A DNA stretch of 64,000 bases, from contig NW_025841853.1 of NCBI RefSeq assembly GCF_002878395.1, positions 62,001-126,000 of the forward strand. The letters run 5' to 3'. Below, piece by piece: positions 1 to 11,755 of the stretch; positions within the stretch are counted from its first letter, which is position 1, and each line of letters starts with the position of its first letter. This DNA comes from Capsicum annuum. Taxonomy: Eukaryota; Streptophyta; Magnoliopsida; Solanales; Solanaceae. Position numbers and translations under genes: made by a program. The notes under the pieces were generated by a model, which worked only from the letters and a program-made list of their open reading frames with translations, had not been told where the DNA came from and did no database searches.

Positions 1-818
1 TACCTGTAGAATTAATGATGCTTTATTATACTTGATAAACTATATGGTGGCTAGCCAATGTAATTTGGCCATGCTAACATTGTATACTTGTTGTTCTAAC
101 CCTTTTGTAACGTGGTTGAATTTTATATTTAGGTAAGTGAAAAGTGAAAAAAATATCCACAAAACCAAAGATCCTCCTTAGTCAAAGGGTAAAAAGTCCT
201 AAGAATTGACAACCCTCAAAGATCAAATTTGGAAAACATAAACTAAAAAGACAAAAGAAAATGGTGAATTATGGGAAGGGTTCTATTCATATGTTGATAC
301 GTCATGCTATCCTAGAAAGGATAAAAGGGAGGACAAAAATAGAAAACATGATGTGGACATTTAGAAATATTGGTCTTAAACTATTAAATAGACTTAATTC
401 AGTTGATGATCAAATACTATAAAAGGAGAAAAAGTTGTACAAGTATTAATTTCTTGAGATATATCCACGTAATTGGGTACTACCACATCTTACATTTTTT
501 AAGTCTTCACAAATACCCAACCTATTGATGCTCAAACTTGGGTTCGGGAATATTATAAAGAGTATTAAAAGTTGTTATCCAAGAAGCAAAAGAAAAGAAA
601 GCATCAATAGGTGATATATTTCAAGTTTGAGTGGTAAATTTCAAATGTTACCTAACAATAATAAACATACTCCTTTATTGCACAACCATCAAGACTCATT
701 ACCTCATCTAAATAGTGAAGTCTAATCTCGAAGAACAAAAATAATTGTAGTCTCTAATGCATAGTAACTGTTTACCTCCATAAATGGCATAAACTTTTGA
801 AATTGAAATAAAGGATGT
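1..818. other. Unassigned AT-rich sequence left of element A
   Basis: No open frame of note, no LTR ends and no recognisable protein similarity were found on either strand. It is the DNA into which element A inserted, or part of an older repeat extending off the left edge. I see nothing I can name in it. Confidence 0.4.
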
Positions 819-3084
819 TGAAACTCCCTAAACATTATCCCTTATAAAAATTGATAAGTCTTGGACATTCTAGGCAAGGTACGACTGAAGGATACCAATC
901 GTAGCATAAGATACAATTTGGGATGCCTCTCTGATAAGGTAGGCGGTTTGTTTTTATTGGGATACTACCCAAGGTACGACTCAAAATTATACTAGTATTA
1001 TGGTAAAATGCTGAGGGTAGTCTGAATATTTACCATCTCAAACCCTTATGTCCCTATGTTATATAACCCTCGGTGGTCTATCATAACATACTTTGAAAAA
1101 TATAAAAGCTTCAAAATACTCTCTCAAACCCACTCTTGGAGATTGGAAACTATGGTTTCTATAAGCATTCTTCATAGGGCTCTAGAGTAAAGTTTTATTT
1201 CAAAATCGTCATGTATAAGGAATGTAGTCCTTCCCTCATTTTTATTTCAAACTAAAGACATGTTTTAATATGTTTTAAACATTGATTATGAATTATTAAT
1301 GGTTGTTTTGAAAACGTATATGGAGGGTTTAAATTCATATTGTTGAATGTTGGTTAAAACTATATTTTTACATTTTTTTTGTGATGGTTTGCAAATGTGG
1401 GAGATTGTTGGTTATAGTTTATCAAATGCATGATGATAAGCCCTAAACTTGATGAATTATGTTTGTATATTGGTCTTGTTAAAGGTATGACCTCAACATG
1501 TTTGATAAAATGCCTAAGAAAATAATTTTACTCATTTGTTGAACTTTTATTGGAACAATTACATTGTATGGTTTTATGCATGAAGACAAAATAGATTTGG
1601 ATAGTTTTGAATAGCTTAAAATGGGTGGAATAGTATAAGTTGTTTAAAGGTTTTGGAATGCTTAAATGGTAAACCTCTGATAGCTATGAAATTGATATAA
1701 ATAAAAAACTTGTCGGGTACACGAAAATATCCAAAGTAAATAAAATGAAGGAATATATTTGATGTCTTATAGGGTACAAGGGAATCCCTACAATAAAGAT
1801 TAATTATGAGATACTTGTGGAGTTCATGGGAATCCCCCAAGTAAGCTTAATAATGGTGTACTTATGGTGTATAAGGGAATCCCCCAAGTAAAATTAATAA
1901 TGTAACCTATGGGGTATATTGGACTTGCCCAAGGTTGGATCAATACGTTGCTTGCAAGCTATAATTGGTATAAAGATACCACTTTTAAAAGCTAACATTG
2001 ATAACAAATGGATTAATGGTTTGGTTGGATTGTAAAGGTTTTAATTGGGCAAAAATTGTGTGGTGTGATTATTAACCATAAAAGTAGGAGTCAAAGGGAC
2101 AAACAGTGAAAACTCACGTTTGATGATATAAGGGTTGGTCATAGAGACCATATGATACTATAAGGTATATGGGAATCCTCTAGGTACATTGTACACATGA
2201 ATCACAGAGAGCAAAGGGTAATCGAGAATCCCCTACTGTTATGGTATCTCTGATTCATGCGGCTACATGCATTGAGGCCCCTTGAGGGGTTTACATTCGA
2301 CCTATATAGCATGTCGGTTTTTCTAGGATAGTTAAGCTACACAAACCCAGGTTAATGATTTTGAAAGTATGCTAAACCCGATTCCCTTTATCAACGTGAA
2401 TTATATATAATCATGTACTTTATTATGTATGTATGGTTGTTAATACATATGGTAGGTTTACTTGGTTTTAAAGGATAGAATTATTTTATCCTTATCTTGA
2501 ATACCTACTAGAGTTCACTCGCTAACCTTTTTTTGGGCAGTTGTATCCTCACACAATGCTGCAATTGTTAATATTACTCCTCCTACTCATCGATCAAATT
2601 TGGGGATAGATGATATTAGATTAAAGTGGTGAGCTTCTATAGTTTAGATGTCCTCCATTTTTTGTCATATTTTAGCTTCCAAATATTTGCTTATTAGTCA
2701 TTTTTTCGCTATGGTCGGGGGCCTGTCCCGACTTATCACTTTTCGTTTTAGTTTAGAGGTTTTGTATGGAAAATATGGACTTGTGCATGGATTAATCATG
2801 CTATATATATATGTATATTTGGTTATTATTTTTATTTTGGTTGATTATCTTGGTATTGTTTGTGGTATTAGTTATTTGATTGATTGACTTGATAGGGTTG
2901 GCCTCGGATATAGGCTTATCCCAAAGTCATTATATGGTAATTACACAATATTTTTATATGTTCTGAGTTCATCTGATTCAAGGTATATGTGTTGTTTGTT
3001 TGTGATGGACATCGGGGGTAGTGTCTGATGTGGATTGGAATTGAGGTTGCACATTATGATAGGGCCCTGATTTGGGTCCTGTCA
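819..3084 (+). repeat. Element A 5' LTR
   Basis: Aligns along its length with 20078-22810. It starts TGAAACTCC (right copy TGAAACACTCC) and ends CTGTCA just before the primer site. A TATATAA box lies near 1060, within a stretch (about 1050-1290) that matches the right LTR at about 20530-20740 particularly well. The repeat also holds a minisatellite (1713-1935) and a short TA-rich run near 2800. Confidence 0.8.
1713..1935 (+). repeat. Minisatellite in element A 5' LTR
   Basis: About four degenerate units of roughly 55-60 bases. Each carries a GGGTACA-like stretch followed by GGGAATCCCCCAAGTAA and a CTTAATAATG-like tail. The GGGAATCCC core is nearly self-complementary. The same array is in the right LTR at about 21216-21656, where the MITE has landed within it. 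Confidence 0.7.
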
Positions 3085-3087
3085 AGT

Positions 3088-3101
3088 TTGTAACAAAGCA
3101 T
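3088..3101 (+). other. Element A primer-binding site (degraded)
   Basis: TTGTAACAAAGCAT lies three bases after the LTR end. It matches the plant initiator tRNA-Met type primer site TGGTATCAGAGC with several substitutions. Position relative to the LTR end is the same as in element D. Confidence 0.5.
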
Positions 3102-3114
3102 AGGTTTTGGTGTC

Positions 3115-3960
3115 ATGGGATATCAACAATGCCGATACAAGTATAGTCCTATTTATTTGTGTGTTTTGCACCACACTTCAAATTTAGAGGCTATGGGGCA
3201 TTTAGGAATGTTCAACTTTCTTGTTGTTCTACTTTTGGGCTGTGGAATCTACGACGTTAAACTCTTCCCTATGTCTTCTTTCGGTTCATCTTTTAGATTA
3301 TGTCCTTAAATGGTGCAAAGTTCATAGAAACTCACATGTTAAACTCAAAGTTAACATGGATGTATCTAGTCCAACTCATGAGACAAAGACCCGCTTAAGT
3401 GTCGTAACTTCTAGTTTTCCCTATAGTGTCCCACTAATCTTCACTGATCCTATTTCAAAAGGTGGTACTCATTCTTGGTTACCACAAAAAAGGTTATTAA
3501 TTCCTTATTTTGTTTTTTAATATTCTATTGACCTAGATAGTGACAACTCCGTCATGTCAGTTCGTTTCTATTGGTACAGGGAGAAATAAGGCAAAGACAG
3601 GAAGTAGGGAAGGTAAAGGCTCTCTGTTTTCTATATAAAAATAAGGCCTACGGTATGGTAGTAAGAGGTCCAAGAGGAAGAATTGTGTATGTCCTAACGT
3701 CTATTCTATGGCTTGTGCTCCCTACGTAAATTCATTAGCAGGTAGATGTTTTCAAAGTGGTAATGCATCTAAGGAAAAAGGTGCCTAATCTCAGGCCATT
3801 GGGGTCCAATCGGCATCATCCTACCCTATTTGTATTTTTATGGTTGGTCACAATGTGGTTGTTGTGAGTAAAGAAGGAATTGGTGTATTAGTTGTGGTCA
3901 ATTGCGAAATATGCAATAAGAGTGAAACATAATTATTGCTGCTTAGGAAAATAGTGTACC
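3115..3960 (+). pseudogene. Element A gag remnant with broken zinc knuckle
   Basis: The start (3115-3250) is similar in DNA to the post-primer region of element D (about 35740-35820). Near 3884-3898 the frame reads C-I-S-C-G-Q, the first half of a CCHC zinc knuckle, but the following His and Cys are lost. Short open frames at 3115-3309 and 3221-3520 are fragments in different frames, and I would not call either a gene. The gag protein would coat the element RNA. Confidence 0.55.
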
Positions 3961-4059
3961 AATTTCCACTTCTCTAACCTTTGCACTAAGATGTGCTGCT
4001 TCTTTCTCCAACATTGGTTGGGATCATATTAATTCTCTCATTATTCCTCAAGAGTTTAA

Positions 4060-4345
4060 GGCATTTTTTAATATTGACACTGGTATGTTCAAAACTTTTT
4101 TCTCATTATAAGTATTGGTTCCTTGGTCTAGGTTTCCTCTCTCTTTTATGACCATATTTTAGGCTTTGTATTTTTGTTTCGTCCTAAGGTTGTTTTGGAC
4201 TCTACTCTTTTCTTATTTCTATCCTGATAGGTGACTCTACGATTGCTAAAAGTATCTATGCAGGTGTGTCGTATCTTTTAGTAGTAAAAGGGGCTTTGGT
4301 GTATTTGATTGTCTCAAATATTATGGATTTTGATCTCATTAGGGG
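4060..4345 (+). pseudogene. Element A retropepsin remnant
   Basis: Around 4220-4340 the frame reads GDSTIAKSIYAGVSYLL and then a hydrophobic stretch ending NIMDFDLI. This matches the second half of chromoviral aspartic protease, where VDFDVI(L/M)GMDWL is the usual text. The catalytic D-S/T-G is not intact. The region is frameshifted relative to the gag and RT remnants. Confidence 0.55.
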
Positions 4346-4719
4346 GATGGTTTAGTAACACTCATGCTAGGCCTTATTTGGCTGTTGGTCCCATAAGGTA
4401 TTCTTTAGACTCCTTGGTGAGTCAGTTATAGAATCGGAAGATGGTTCTGTTCCTTAACTGTTAAGGGGAAAGGATATACTATGTCTTATAACTTTAAGGT
4501 TGGTCTCCAAAAGGTGTCTATAACATTTGGTCCAGGTTAAAGGTTTTAGCTCGGGAGGTCTTTCTTTGCATTTAGTTTAGGTGATGCATGAATTTTTTGG
4601 GTCCTTACCGATTACCCCTGTGGTCTCTTTGCAATGGGGAAGATGAGTTTTGCATTTGTTTTGTTTCAAAAACTTGTTCAATTTCTTTTCTTTATTTATA
4701 AGATGGTTTCGATTGAGTT

Positions 4720-4835
4720 AAAAGAGCATAAGGGGAAAATTAAAGGATTTCATAGATGAAGGTTTCATCAATTCTAGTGTTTCTATGTGGAGTACTTCAT
4801 TTCTTTCATGCATAAAGGGATGGATTCCCTTGGGA
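4720..4835 (+). pseudogene. Element A reverse transcriptase, N-terminal fragment
   Basis: One frame reads LKDFIDEGFINSSVSMWS, equivalent to [18 protein letters not shown] at the start of Ty3/gypsy RT and clearly homologous to the same segment of elements B and C. Catalytic blocks further on are not recognisable. Confidence 0.6.
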
Positions 4836-5656
4836 ATGAATAGATGGGTAGTTCGTGAATAAGGAAATTAGGGTGTCCTACTCCTAGGTGGATCTTGTAT
4901 GCAATTTCTTATACGGAATTTTATACGGGGTACTTTGTTGATAGCACATGGTGCTTAATAGATGCTAAGAGTGAATCTTAGATGTTAATGTTGGTGAAGG
5001 AAGTATGTTAGCTTAGGGATAGAAATATGGTCATGGTGGAGGTAAATTGGCATATTTGATGAGGTGTGCGGAGGGATGAGATTGATGGCTTTAGGAATGT
5101 AATAGTAGAAAAGTTGTGATATATATGTTAGGGGTTTAGTTTGAACAAATAAATTAGGGGTTTATTCATTGGATGGGTTAGAGAATATGGTTTATATGAC
5201 TATACTGGGCTCAAGGTAGCATATTAATGAATAAGGTTTTGGATAAAGGAAAACCAAATGCACCTAGTACACATCCTCGGTGATACACATTAGAGTGGAG
5301 TGTTGTAGTTATAGGTTTCATGGGAAGAATGTTGAGGATTAATCTAAAATTTTCTCTTAGTGATGGACTTCAAGGGAAGGTCGGGTTCCATATTCTTATG
5401 ATTGTCTTCTATCTTGGTTAATATAGCACTTTACTAGTGTTGCATGCATTCTTATAACACTTATGCCTAAGGTTTGCATTTTGCATTCGCCTTGTTCTTA
5501 TGGTATGAGTCTTTACATAATATTACATTACTTATGGTATATATGGTTGTTTTTCTTTTGGAGTCCAATGCTAAGCACTACTTTTATGGTATGGTTATGT
5601 CGGGATGGTTCTTTATTAAGATCTAGGTGGTTGCTATAAAGTATTTACTCCCAATG
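4836..5656 (+). other. Element A internal DNA, mostly unreadable
   Basis: This should hold the rest of RT, but no YIDD or other block is readable. The last ~60 bases align with element D just right of E (53950-53990), where RNase H starts with LGGYYK. The final CAATG (5652-5656) is the left copy of element B's target duplication. Confidence 0.45.
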
Positions 5657-6128
5657 TGGCGCCCTGATTTTTTGAACCAGAACATTACACGGTGCTTATG
5701 ACCCCGAAGGATCACAAGCTAACCCATAACTAATATCTGTACCTGTACACTGCAATATATCACATAATAATACAAAAAATATGAACAATAGGCCATAAGG
5801 TTAACCTGCATAGAATATATGACAAATCATAACATCCATATGGGGTATCAAATACCCAAAACAACTGAAATTTGAACCAAATCTGAACTAAACTTGAAAG
5901 CCTCTAAATACTGTCTGATTAACGAGTTGAAGGAACATGACTCCAACTAACTCCGTCTAGCAAAATTGAACTGAAATAATAAATGAAATAAATAATGTTG
6001 CACTCGAATGGATGAGGACTCACTGCAACTCTGTGACTGGAATACTACTGCTACTACTGATCTAGAGCTTGTATCTGTGAACCTATTGTGTTATGTGAAA
6101 GAAAGCACCATAGCACAAATACGTCAGT

Positions 6129-6455
6129 TGATACGGTACAAGTGGTCATCTTATCGTTTGATGACATATTAGGAGGCCAACATATAGAGGCTCAAGACTT
6201 GTTCACCTCTAGAATACAAGAACATGCATGGAGGACCCGTTTTGAGCATAACTTAAAGCAATCTCGCATGTGGAAGATTGTGTGGAGCATTTAAGATTAA
6301 GGACTCACGGTTTTGGAACTTAGTTAAGGGCATTTTCGACACTACACATGGTGTATTTATACACCATGGCTACACCTATCATTAAGGGCAAAGTGGTCTT
6401 TTTTGTCTTCATTTGTAATACACTATAAATAGATCATTTTAGCTAATTTCTTGGG
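6129..6455 (+). repeat. Element F 5' LTR, truncated
   Basis: Matches 8252-8575 of the right LTR closely and then diverges abruptly. It retains a TATA box, CTATAAATAG, near 6424. The reading frame DTVQ...GGQH...WSI-stop (ending 6294) is the same as in the right LTR, where it forms the end of the long ORF. Confidence 0.85.
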
Positions 6456-6822
6456 GTTGTTTTGCGAGCCTTTACTTGTTTCATACTTGTTGGACAGGTT
6501 TAAGGTTACCGAGAGGGTAAAAGTTGTCTTCTCCCAATTAAATTACCATGAGGAGGTGTGGTGTGATGTTTTTCCCATAACTTATGGTCATGTGAGCTTG
6601 GGCGTCGATTGGTTTGCACAACATAAAGTTCAAAATATACAAAATTATCCTAATATTGTAAGAGACCGATGGGGAAATTGCCTCGAGATGTACATTCTAC
6701 CTGGGCTGCAAAAAGAAGTTCCTACCTACTCCAATTCAAATTATTATGAGAGACAAAAGATTGGGAGGAGTAAGGGAGAGAAAAGGGTAGTTCGAGAATG
6801 GAAAAAGGAGAGGTTGTGTTGA
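6451..6822 (+). pseudogene. Retropepsin-like fragment of element F
   Basis: A 123-codon open frame. Residues about 20-60 include YHEEVWCDVFP and HVSLGVDWFAQHKVQ. This corresponds to the part of plant gypsy protease usually written DEVWCDVVPMDACHLLLGRPW, which lies after the catalytic Asp. The N-terminal catalytic half is missing because of the deletion joining LTR to protease, so it cannot be an active protease. The equivalent in element E is 50404-50650, where more of the N-terminal half remains. It overlaps the next ORF by 25 bases in a different frame. Confidence 0.7.
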
Positions 6823-8417
6823 GCGAAGTGAGGGGATTACCACCAAACCGTGCTAACTTTGGGAGACCTTCTATTTCTATGGACATTTGTTTAGGTACCA
6901 ACATGGCAAGCGAAGGCGACCAATGTCAAAAGGAAGTTGCTGCCCAAGCTTATGGAGGACCTTCACCTCACGGCAAGAAAGAGTCTACTCAAGATATTCA
7001 AGGTAAAATTGCTAACTCTTACACTTTAATGCATGTGAGTGATAATTGTATGTCTTGTAATCCATTGAGTTTGAGTAGTAGCTTACTTATTTATGAGTCT
7101 AATGATTTTTTGCCTCTTGTTGATGATGTACATATTATGAGTGTGGATACACTAGTTGATCCTAGTGATGATGAAATTGACTCCTTTTGTGAGATCAATT
7201 TATGTCCATCTAGTTTTGAAACCTATATGTTGAATGGAAGTACATCGTCTTGTGTAATGGGTGTTGATCAAGTTGTTTGTGAAAATTGTCCACCACTTGA
7301 GTATGTGTGTGATGTGCTTAATAGGACTCAAGTGACTGAAGTATTTGAAAATGTTGGTCAACAAAGTAAGAATGAACCCAAGACCTCTTCTTGGGGTAAT
7401 ATTATGTTTGCAACATCCTTGAAAATTGATATTGATAATTTAGAGAGTGAGGAACTCGCTTGTTCCAAATCTGTCCGTGAGGTAGATCACACTCTTTTTA
7501 GGTATAATGTCTTGTTTGAAGATGACTTAAACACTCATAATGAACCTAGTGGTTAAAATGATGGTATAGCTTTCCTTGGAAGCTATAGCCTATATGCTAA
7601 CCTACTATGGTGTGACAACATTTCTCCTAAAGAGGGAAATCTCTTCTCGGAAGATGAGAGTACTCTTAAGGGTAAGGAATGCGTAGTTGCAGAAGCTACT
7701 TCTTCTTCTACTTTGTGTGATTTTGTTGTTGAGAGTACTCATGGTGATTATTGGGAAACTAGTAGTGAGTACACACATGAGAGCACCTTAATAGAAGTCG
7801 ATTTGAGTAATAACTTTCTCTACTCTCTATTTGATTTGGATGATATGTATGTTATTGTAAAGAGTATGTCATTTAGTTTGGGCGTAGACTACGAGAAAGG
7901 GAAGTGTTGTCGAGACCCGTGTCTATGGCTATTTTTCCCATTTGACCCCGGTGCCAAATTTAGAAATGGTGATGTTGGTGCACCAAACTTATTGCTTGGT
8001 ATACATGACGAGCAAAGTGTCACTTTTGATGTATCCTATAGCCAAATCCTTTGTACATTTCCTATTGAGTTTTTAATATTCTTTTCAAAAGATTCTTGGT
8101 TATATTGCAAATATGTGAAACCTTGGCATGTTGAGATGATTTGTTATGCAAACTCTAACACTCATGCCATGAGGAGTTTGTATTTGTTTGTCCTCTCTTC
8201 GGTTTTGCAAGGTTTGAATTCGAGGTCGAATCCTTTTCAAGGAGAGGAGGACGATACGGTACAAATGGCCATCTTATCTTTTGATGACATCTTTGGAGGC
8301 CAACATATAAAGGCTCAAGACTTAGTCACATCAAGAATACAAGAACATGCATGGAGGATTTGTATTGAGCATAAATTAAAGCAATCTTGCGTGTGGAAGA
8401 TTACGTGGAGCATTTAA
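6798..8417 (+). pseudogene. Uncharacterised long acidic ORF of the E/F/H element family
   Basis: One frame runs from 6798 to 8417 (about 540 codons) interrupted by a single TAA at 7554-7556, which leaves open parts of 252 and 234 codons. The E copy has GAG at that point. The product is acidic and rich in Ser, Asp and Asn. Recognisable stretches are GLPPNRANFGRPSISMDI near the start, VDTLVDPSDDEIDSF and INLCPSS (about residues 110-135), ESTHGDYWETSSEYTHEST in the second half, and FLYSLFDLDDMYVIVK. The last 55 codons lie inside the 3' LTR. It sits where RT and integrase would be expected. I do not recognise a domain. It is homologous to 50840-53240 in E and to the minus-strand ORF 58561-59235 in H. 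Function unknown; it could be a Gag-like or accessory protein. Confidence 0.75.
8239..8251 (+). other. Element F polypurine tract
   Basis: AAGGAGAGGAGGA abuts the start of the right LTR (CGATACGG, from TGATACGG). It would prime plus-strand DNA synthesis. It is also translated as part of the ORF (GEEDD). Confidence 0.75.
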
Positions 8418-9065
8418 GATTAAGGACTCATGATTTTTGACCTTAGTTAAGGGCATTTTGGATATTACACATGGTGTATTTACACACCATGGACGCACCT
8501 ATCATTAAGGGAAAAGTGGTCTTTTTTATCTTCTTTTGTAATACACTAAAATAGGTCATTTTATTTCATTTCTTTGCAGATTTTGAATGATGAAGAATTG
8601 AAAGACATATTTTCTCTCTTTTGAGAGTGTAACACCCTTAGTTGTAGGGATTGGAAAAGCCATCCTTAGCATAGGGCTTGGAAAAGCCAATATTGATCTT
8701 TGATTGGAAACGGTAGATCTTGAGGTGAGCTCATTCCCTTGGTGGTCATCGTAAGAGTGTTGTTTTGATTGTTATATTCATTAGGGGTTAGTGTTGAAGT
8801 ACACTTGGTTCTTAATCTTTTAATAATCTTGGTCTCACTATCTATCTTTATTTTCTATGCAATTTCCCTTGTGTTTGTGTTGAATCAGTGACTTGTTTCA
8901 TCTTGTGCCATTGTTTCTATTTTGGTGCTAAAATACACCTTGTATCTTGTAATCTTTGTGTTGTTATTGTTTGCATGGTTGCTCTCAAAGGGGTCCTTGG
9001 GTTCTAGTTGATTTGTGGACTATTTTAAGTATTTTTTTGAGCCTTCTATTGTCTTTCCCGTATCA
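8252..9065 (+). repeat. Element F 3' LTR (814 bp)
   Basis: Its first 320 bases repeat in the truncated left LTR, and its end CCGTATCA is the inverted copy of the element start. The first 166 bases are coding (end of the long ORF, stop at 8415-8417). Related LTRs are 53125-53933 in E and 31369-31973 in H. Confidence 0.88.
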
Positions 9066-11252
9066 TTAGTACAACTAGGAGTACTGAGTATACCAGTGAG
9101 GTAGGCTAAAGGCAAAAGGGTTTACATGTAGGAACGATGCTAACTACCTGGCTGATATGAACGTAAGTGTGCAAACATGCATACATAGTAATTAGAATCG
9201 TGAATACATGTTAATTAGATCTATACGCTTATACATGGTTTACTGATATCTAACATGAATAATAATGTAATCATGATAACATGGGTGGCTGTGTTTGACA
9301 GTCCAGAATCTGATGGAACTACCTGAGTTTCGTACTATAACTGAATTGACTATATCTGACAGTCCTTGAATACTAAAATTTGAAGAACTATATGAGTTCT
9401 TTTGCTGAGACTGAGACTGAAACTGTGGGAGGTAGTTATTTGACCGACATGCCCCAATAACTCATATAGCTAAGTTAGGGTCCATCTCCGCCCCGACTGG
9501 AAGTGTGTGAGTACCGCGCCACTATTAAGGACAATTGTGAGTGACCCATAGCTAGCAGGTACTCAAAATGAGAATGATGGGAACCTTAAACTGACAGATT
9601 AAGCCACCTCATCTACCCTAATATGACAGGTTAAGATGTCTCAACCTATGCTGGCTACGTAGTTTTAGAACACAAAAATGATTACTAAGAATTACACCCT
9701 AAACTGGTAGGTGAGTTCATATCCTTGGGTTCACTCAGTGCTAACTTCTACTACAATCAGAAGAGACTAAACAAGATTTAAATGATGGTACATGGACTGA
9801 GTAACTGACTTTCGTTGACTGACGGTATAGTACTACTATATGAGAATTAACTGAGATCATGAGATTTCTGAGGTTTCCTGAGTCACATGACCGAATGAGT
9901 TCTATAGATCGTGGCTTGACTAAAATTATCGTGATAACATGACATGGCTCTAGGCACACAACAATATTTTTTCAAGTACAAGTACCCCCAAGACTCGATG
10001 GTATGAAATTGACACACACAAGACTAACTTGATCGTAAGAGTAGAGTCCACAATTTACAATATCATAAGTAGGGGATTTCACACTAAGCATAGTTCCCAA
10101 CATCTTATACATAGAAGGGAAATTCATACAACTTGTATATAATTGCATATCTTTAATATCATGGTCAATCCATATCACAACAACAATGCCTATCACTCAC
10201 ATGGAATTCATTGGAAATCGTAAAGCATAGAGCATGGACTTGTCATTTAAGCACTATAAAATCATGGGACATGAATTATATCTTCCTATTCATATTATCA
10301 AACACTTTGTGTGCATTCTTTTAGCTTAGTTGTGTTCATGAATTTCACCATATTAAGCCATATAAAGATCATTGGTTTCAACTAACAAACACATATACTT
10401 CATGAAAACACCTTTAGGTATCATCTTGAAACTTAAACAATAGTCATCAACATGCACATGCTTATATCACAAGAAGACAATCACAAAATAATATTTAAAA
10501 CATGGTTCTTCAGCTCTATGAACGAAATGGATCCACAGATTAACACTACGCATACTTGACTCAAGGTTCTTGATGTTTTTGAACTTGAAGGATTTGAAAT
10601 CATTTGATTTTTAAAGAAGATTGGGTCTTGTTCTTGGAGATTAAATTTAGCGAGAAACCATAGTTTTTTGTTTGTGAAATAATAATGAGCAAAGTGGCTG
10701 AATTTTGACTCAGCTGGGTATCTATAGGCGAGTGGTAAGTGACCAAAATACCCATGTTAACACTGCCTGAAAATAAACTATACGTGGTGTGTGAAGACCC
10801 GACTGACGGTTCGTTAGGGATCTGACGGACCGTCATATGACCGTTATACGTGGACCAGAAATGAGGTTCACTGGATAAGAGTTGACGTCCTGGATGATGG
10901 TCCGTTAAATATCTGATGGTCCATCAACTCATCTGTCAATATTTATCCAGAACGTGGCCCTACTTCATTGGCTATGAAAGTCAAAATGGCAGTTCGTCAC
11001 AGGTTTGGCGGTCCGTCAACTTCGACGTCGCACTTGGGCGTTTCTGTCAGTTCTGAGTAAAACATCCATAACTTCCTCGTCTAGTGTCAGATTTGGACAA
11101 AATTTGTATCATTAGAAAGCTAACTCAATTTCCCATGTGATAGAAAGTATAAATCTAAAAAATACCACGGCTAAAAAAATAGATTTATATTTCAAAGCAA
11201 GTAATAGCATCATTAAAATGATTTCTAGCAAGGAATAAGCACGTGTATTACA

Positions 11253-11345
11253 ATATCTCACCCTTGAGAACATTTGTCCTCGAATGACACTAAGTAAGAT
11301 GGAAATATCTCACCCTTGAGAAAATTTGTCCTCAAATGACACTAA
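11253..11345 (-). repeat. Duplicated polypurine-tract region of element B
   Basis: A 42-base segment holding the purine tract (on the minus strand TTCTCAAGGGTGAGATATT) occurs twice, 11253-11294 and 11304-11345, with a period of 51 bases. The copy next to the LTR is the normally placed tract. Element C has a single equivalent at about 43770-43800. Confidence 0.8.
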
Positions 11346-11599
11346 ATTCATGACTGATATGCTAAATATATTAAACTCATGCATATTTGATGCATGACTA
11401 ACTGATACATGAATGTGTGCCTGAGTGTTCTAATAAATTTTCTTAAGATGAGAATGCATAGCTGATGCATGATTTTATAACTTACTGATACATGAAGTCC
11501 TGACAGAGTATGAAATAGTAGTAGATACCATGTTTATAATGGGAAATTGAATATGAAACTGAATAAGCTTAAGGCAAACTATTACCTTCAACTTGATCT

Positions 11600-11755
11600 G
11601 AATCGACGGAGGAGAGGTAAGGATACTTGGTATGCATATCTGCTTTTGCTTCCCAAGTAGCTCCCTCGACGGACTGATTTCTCCAAAGAACCTTAACTAG
11701 AGGGACCTTTTTGTTCCCCAATCGACAAGTCTCATAGTCTTAAGATTTCAACTAG
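11600..11755 (-). pseudogene. Element B chromodomain
   Basis: The minus-strand frame reads VPLVKVLWRNQSVEGATWEA followed by KADMHTKYPYLSS, the C-terminal chromodomain of Tekay/Del-type integrases. In this family the domain directs integration to particular chromatin. It is separated from the integrase frame by a stop or shift near 11735. Confidence 0.8.

Larger units (their letters stand above)
6129..9065 (+). mobile_element. Element F: internally deleted LTR element with uncharacterised ORF
   Basis: Inserted in B's LTR, with flanks TCAGT (6124-6128) and TTAGT (9066-9070), a 5-bp duplication with one mismatch. Ends are TGATACGG and CCGTATCA, an 8-bp perfect inverted pair. The right LTR is 814 bp. 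The left LTR is cut at about 6455 and joins directly to a retropepsin-like segment, so the rest of the LTR, the primer site and any gag are deleted. It is a deletion derivative of the same family as element E (47734-53933) and element H. It is the innermost and so youngest layer of the A-B-F nest. Confidence 0.88.
5657..11252 (-). repeat. Element B 3' LTR, split by element F
   Basis: 5657-6128 plus 9066-11252 align with the right LTR at 16245-18893. Read on the minus strand it starts TGTAATACAC and ends GGGCGCCA. The net length is about 2.65 kb. It carries the short inverted-repeat motif seen in C (for example 9348-9364) and a plus-strand TATCTATAGG that corresponds to a minus-strand TATA-like box near 10725. 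Confidence 0.9.

Noticed and set aside
6798..8417. The long F ORFs as a plant gene
   Set aside because: They lie between LTRs with a target duplication and continue into the 3' LTR. The same ORF occurs in E and H.
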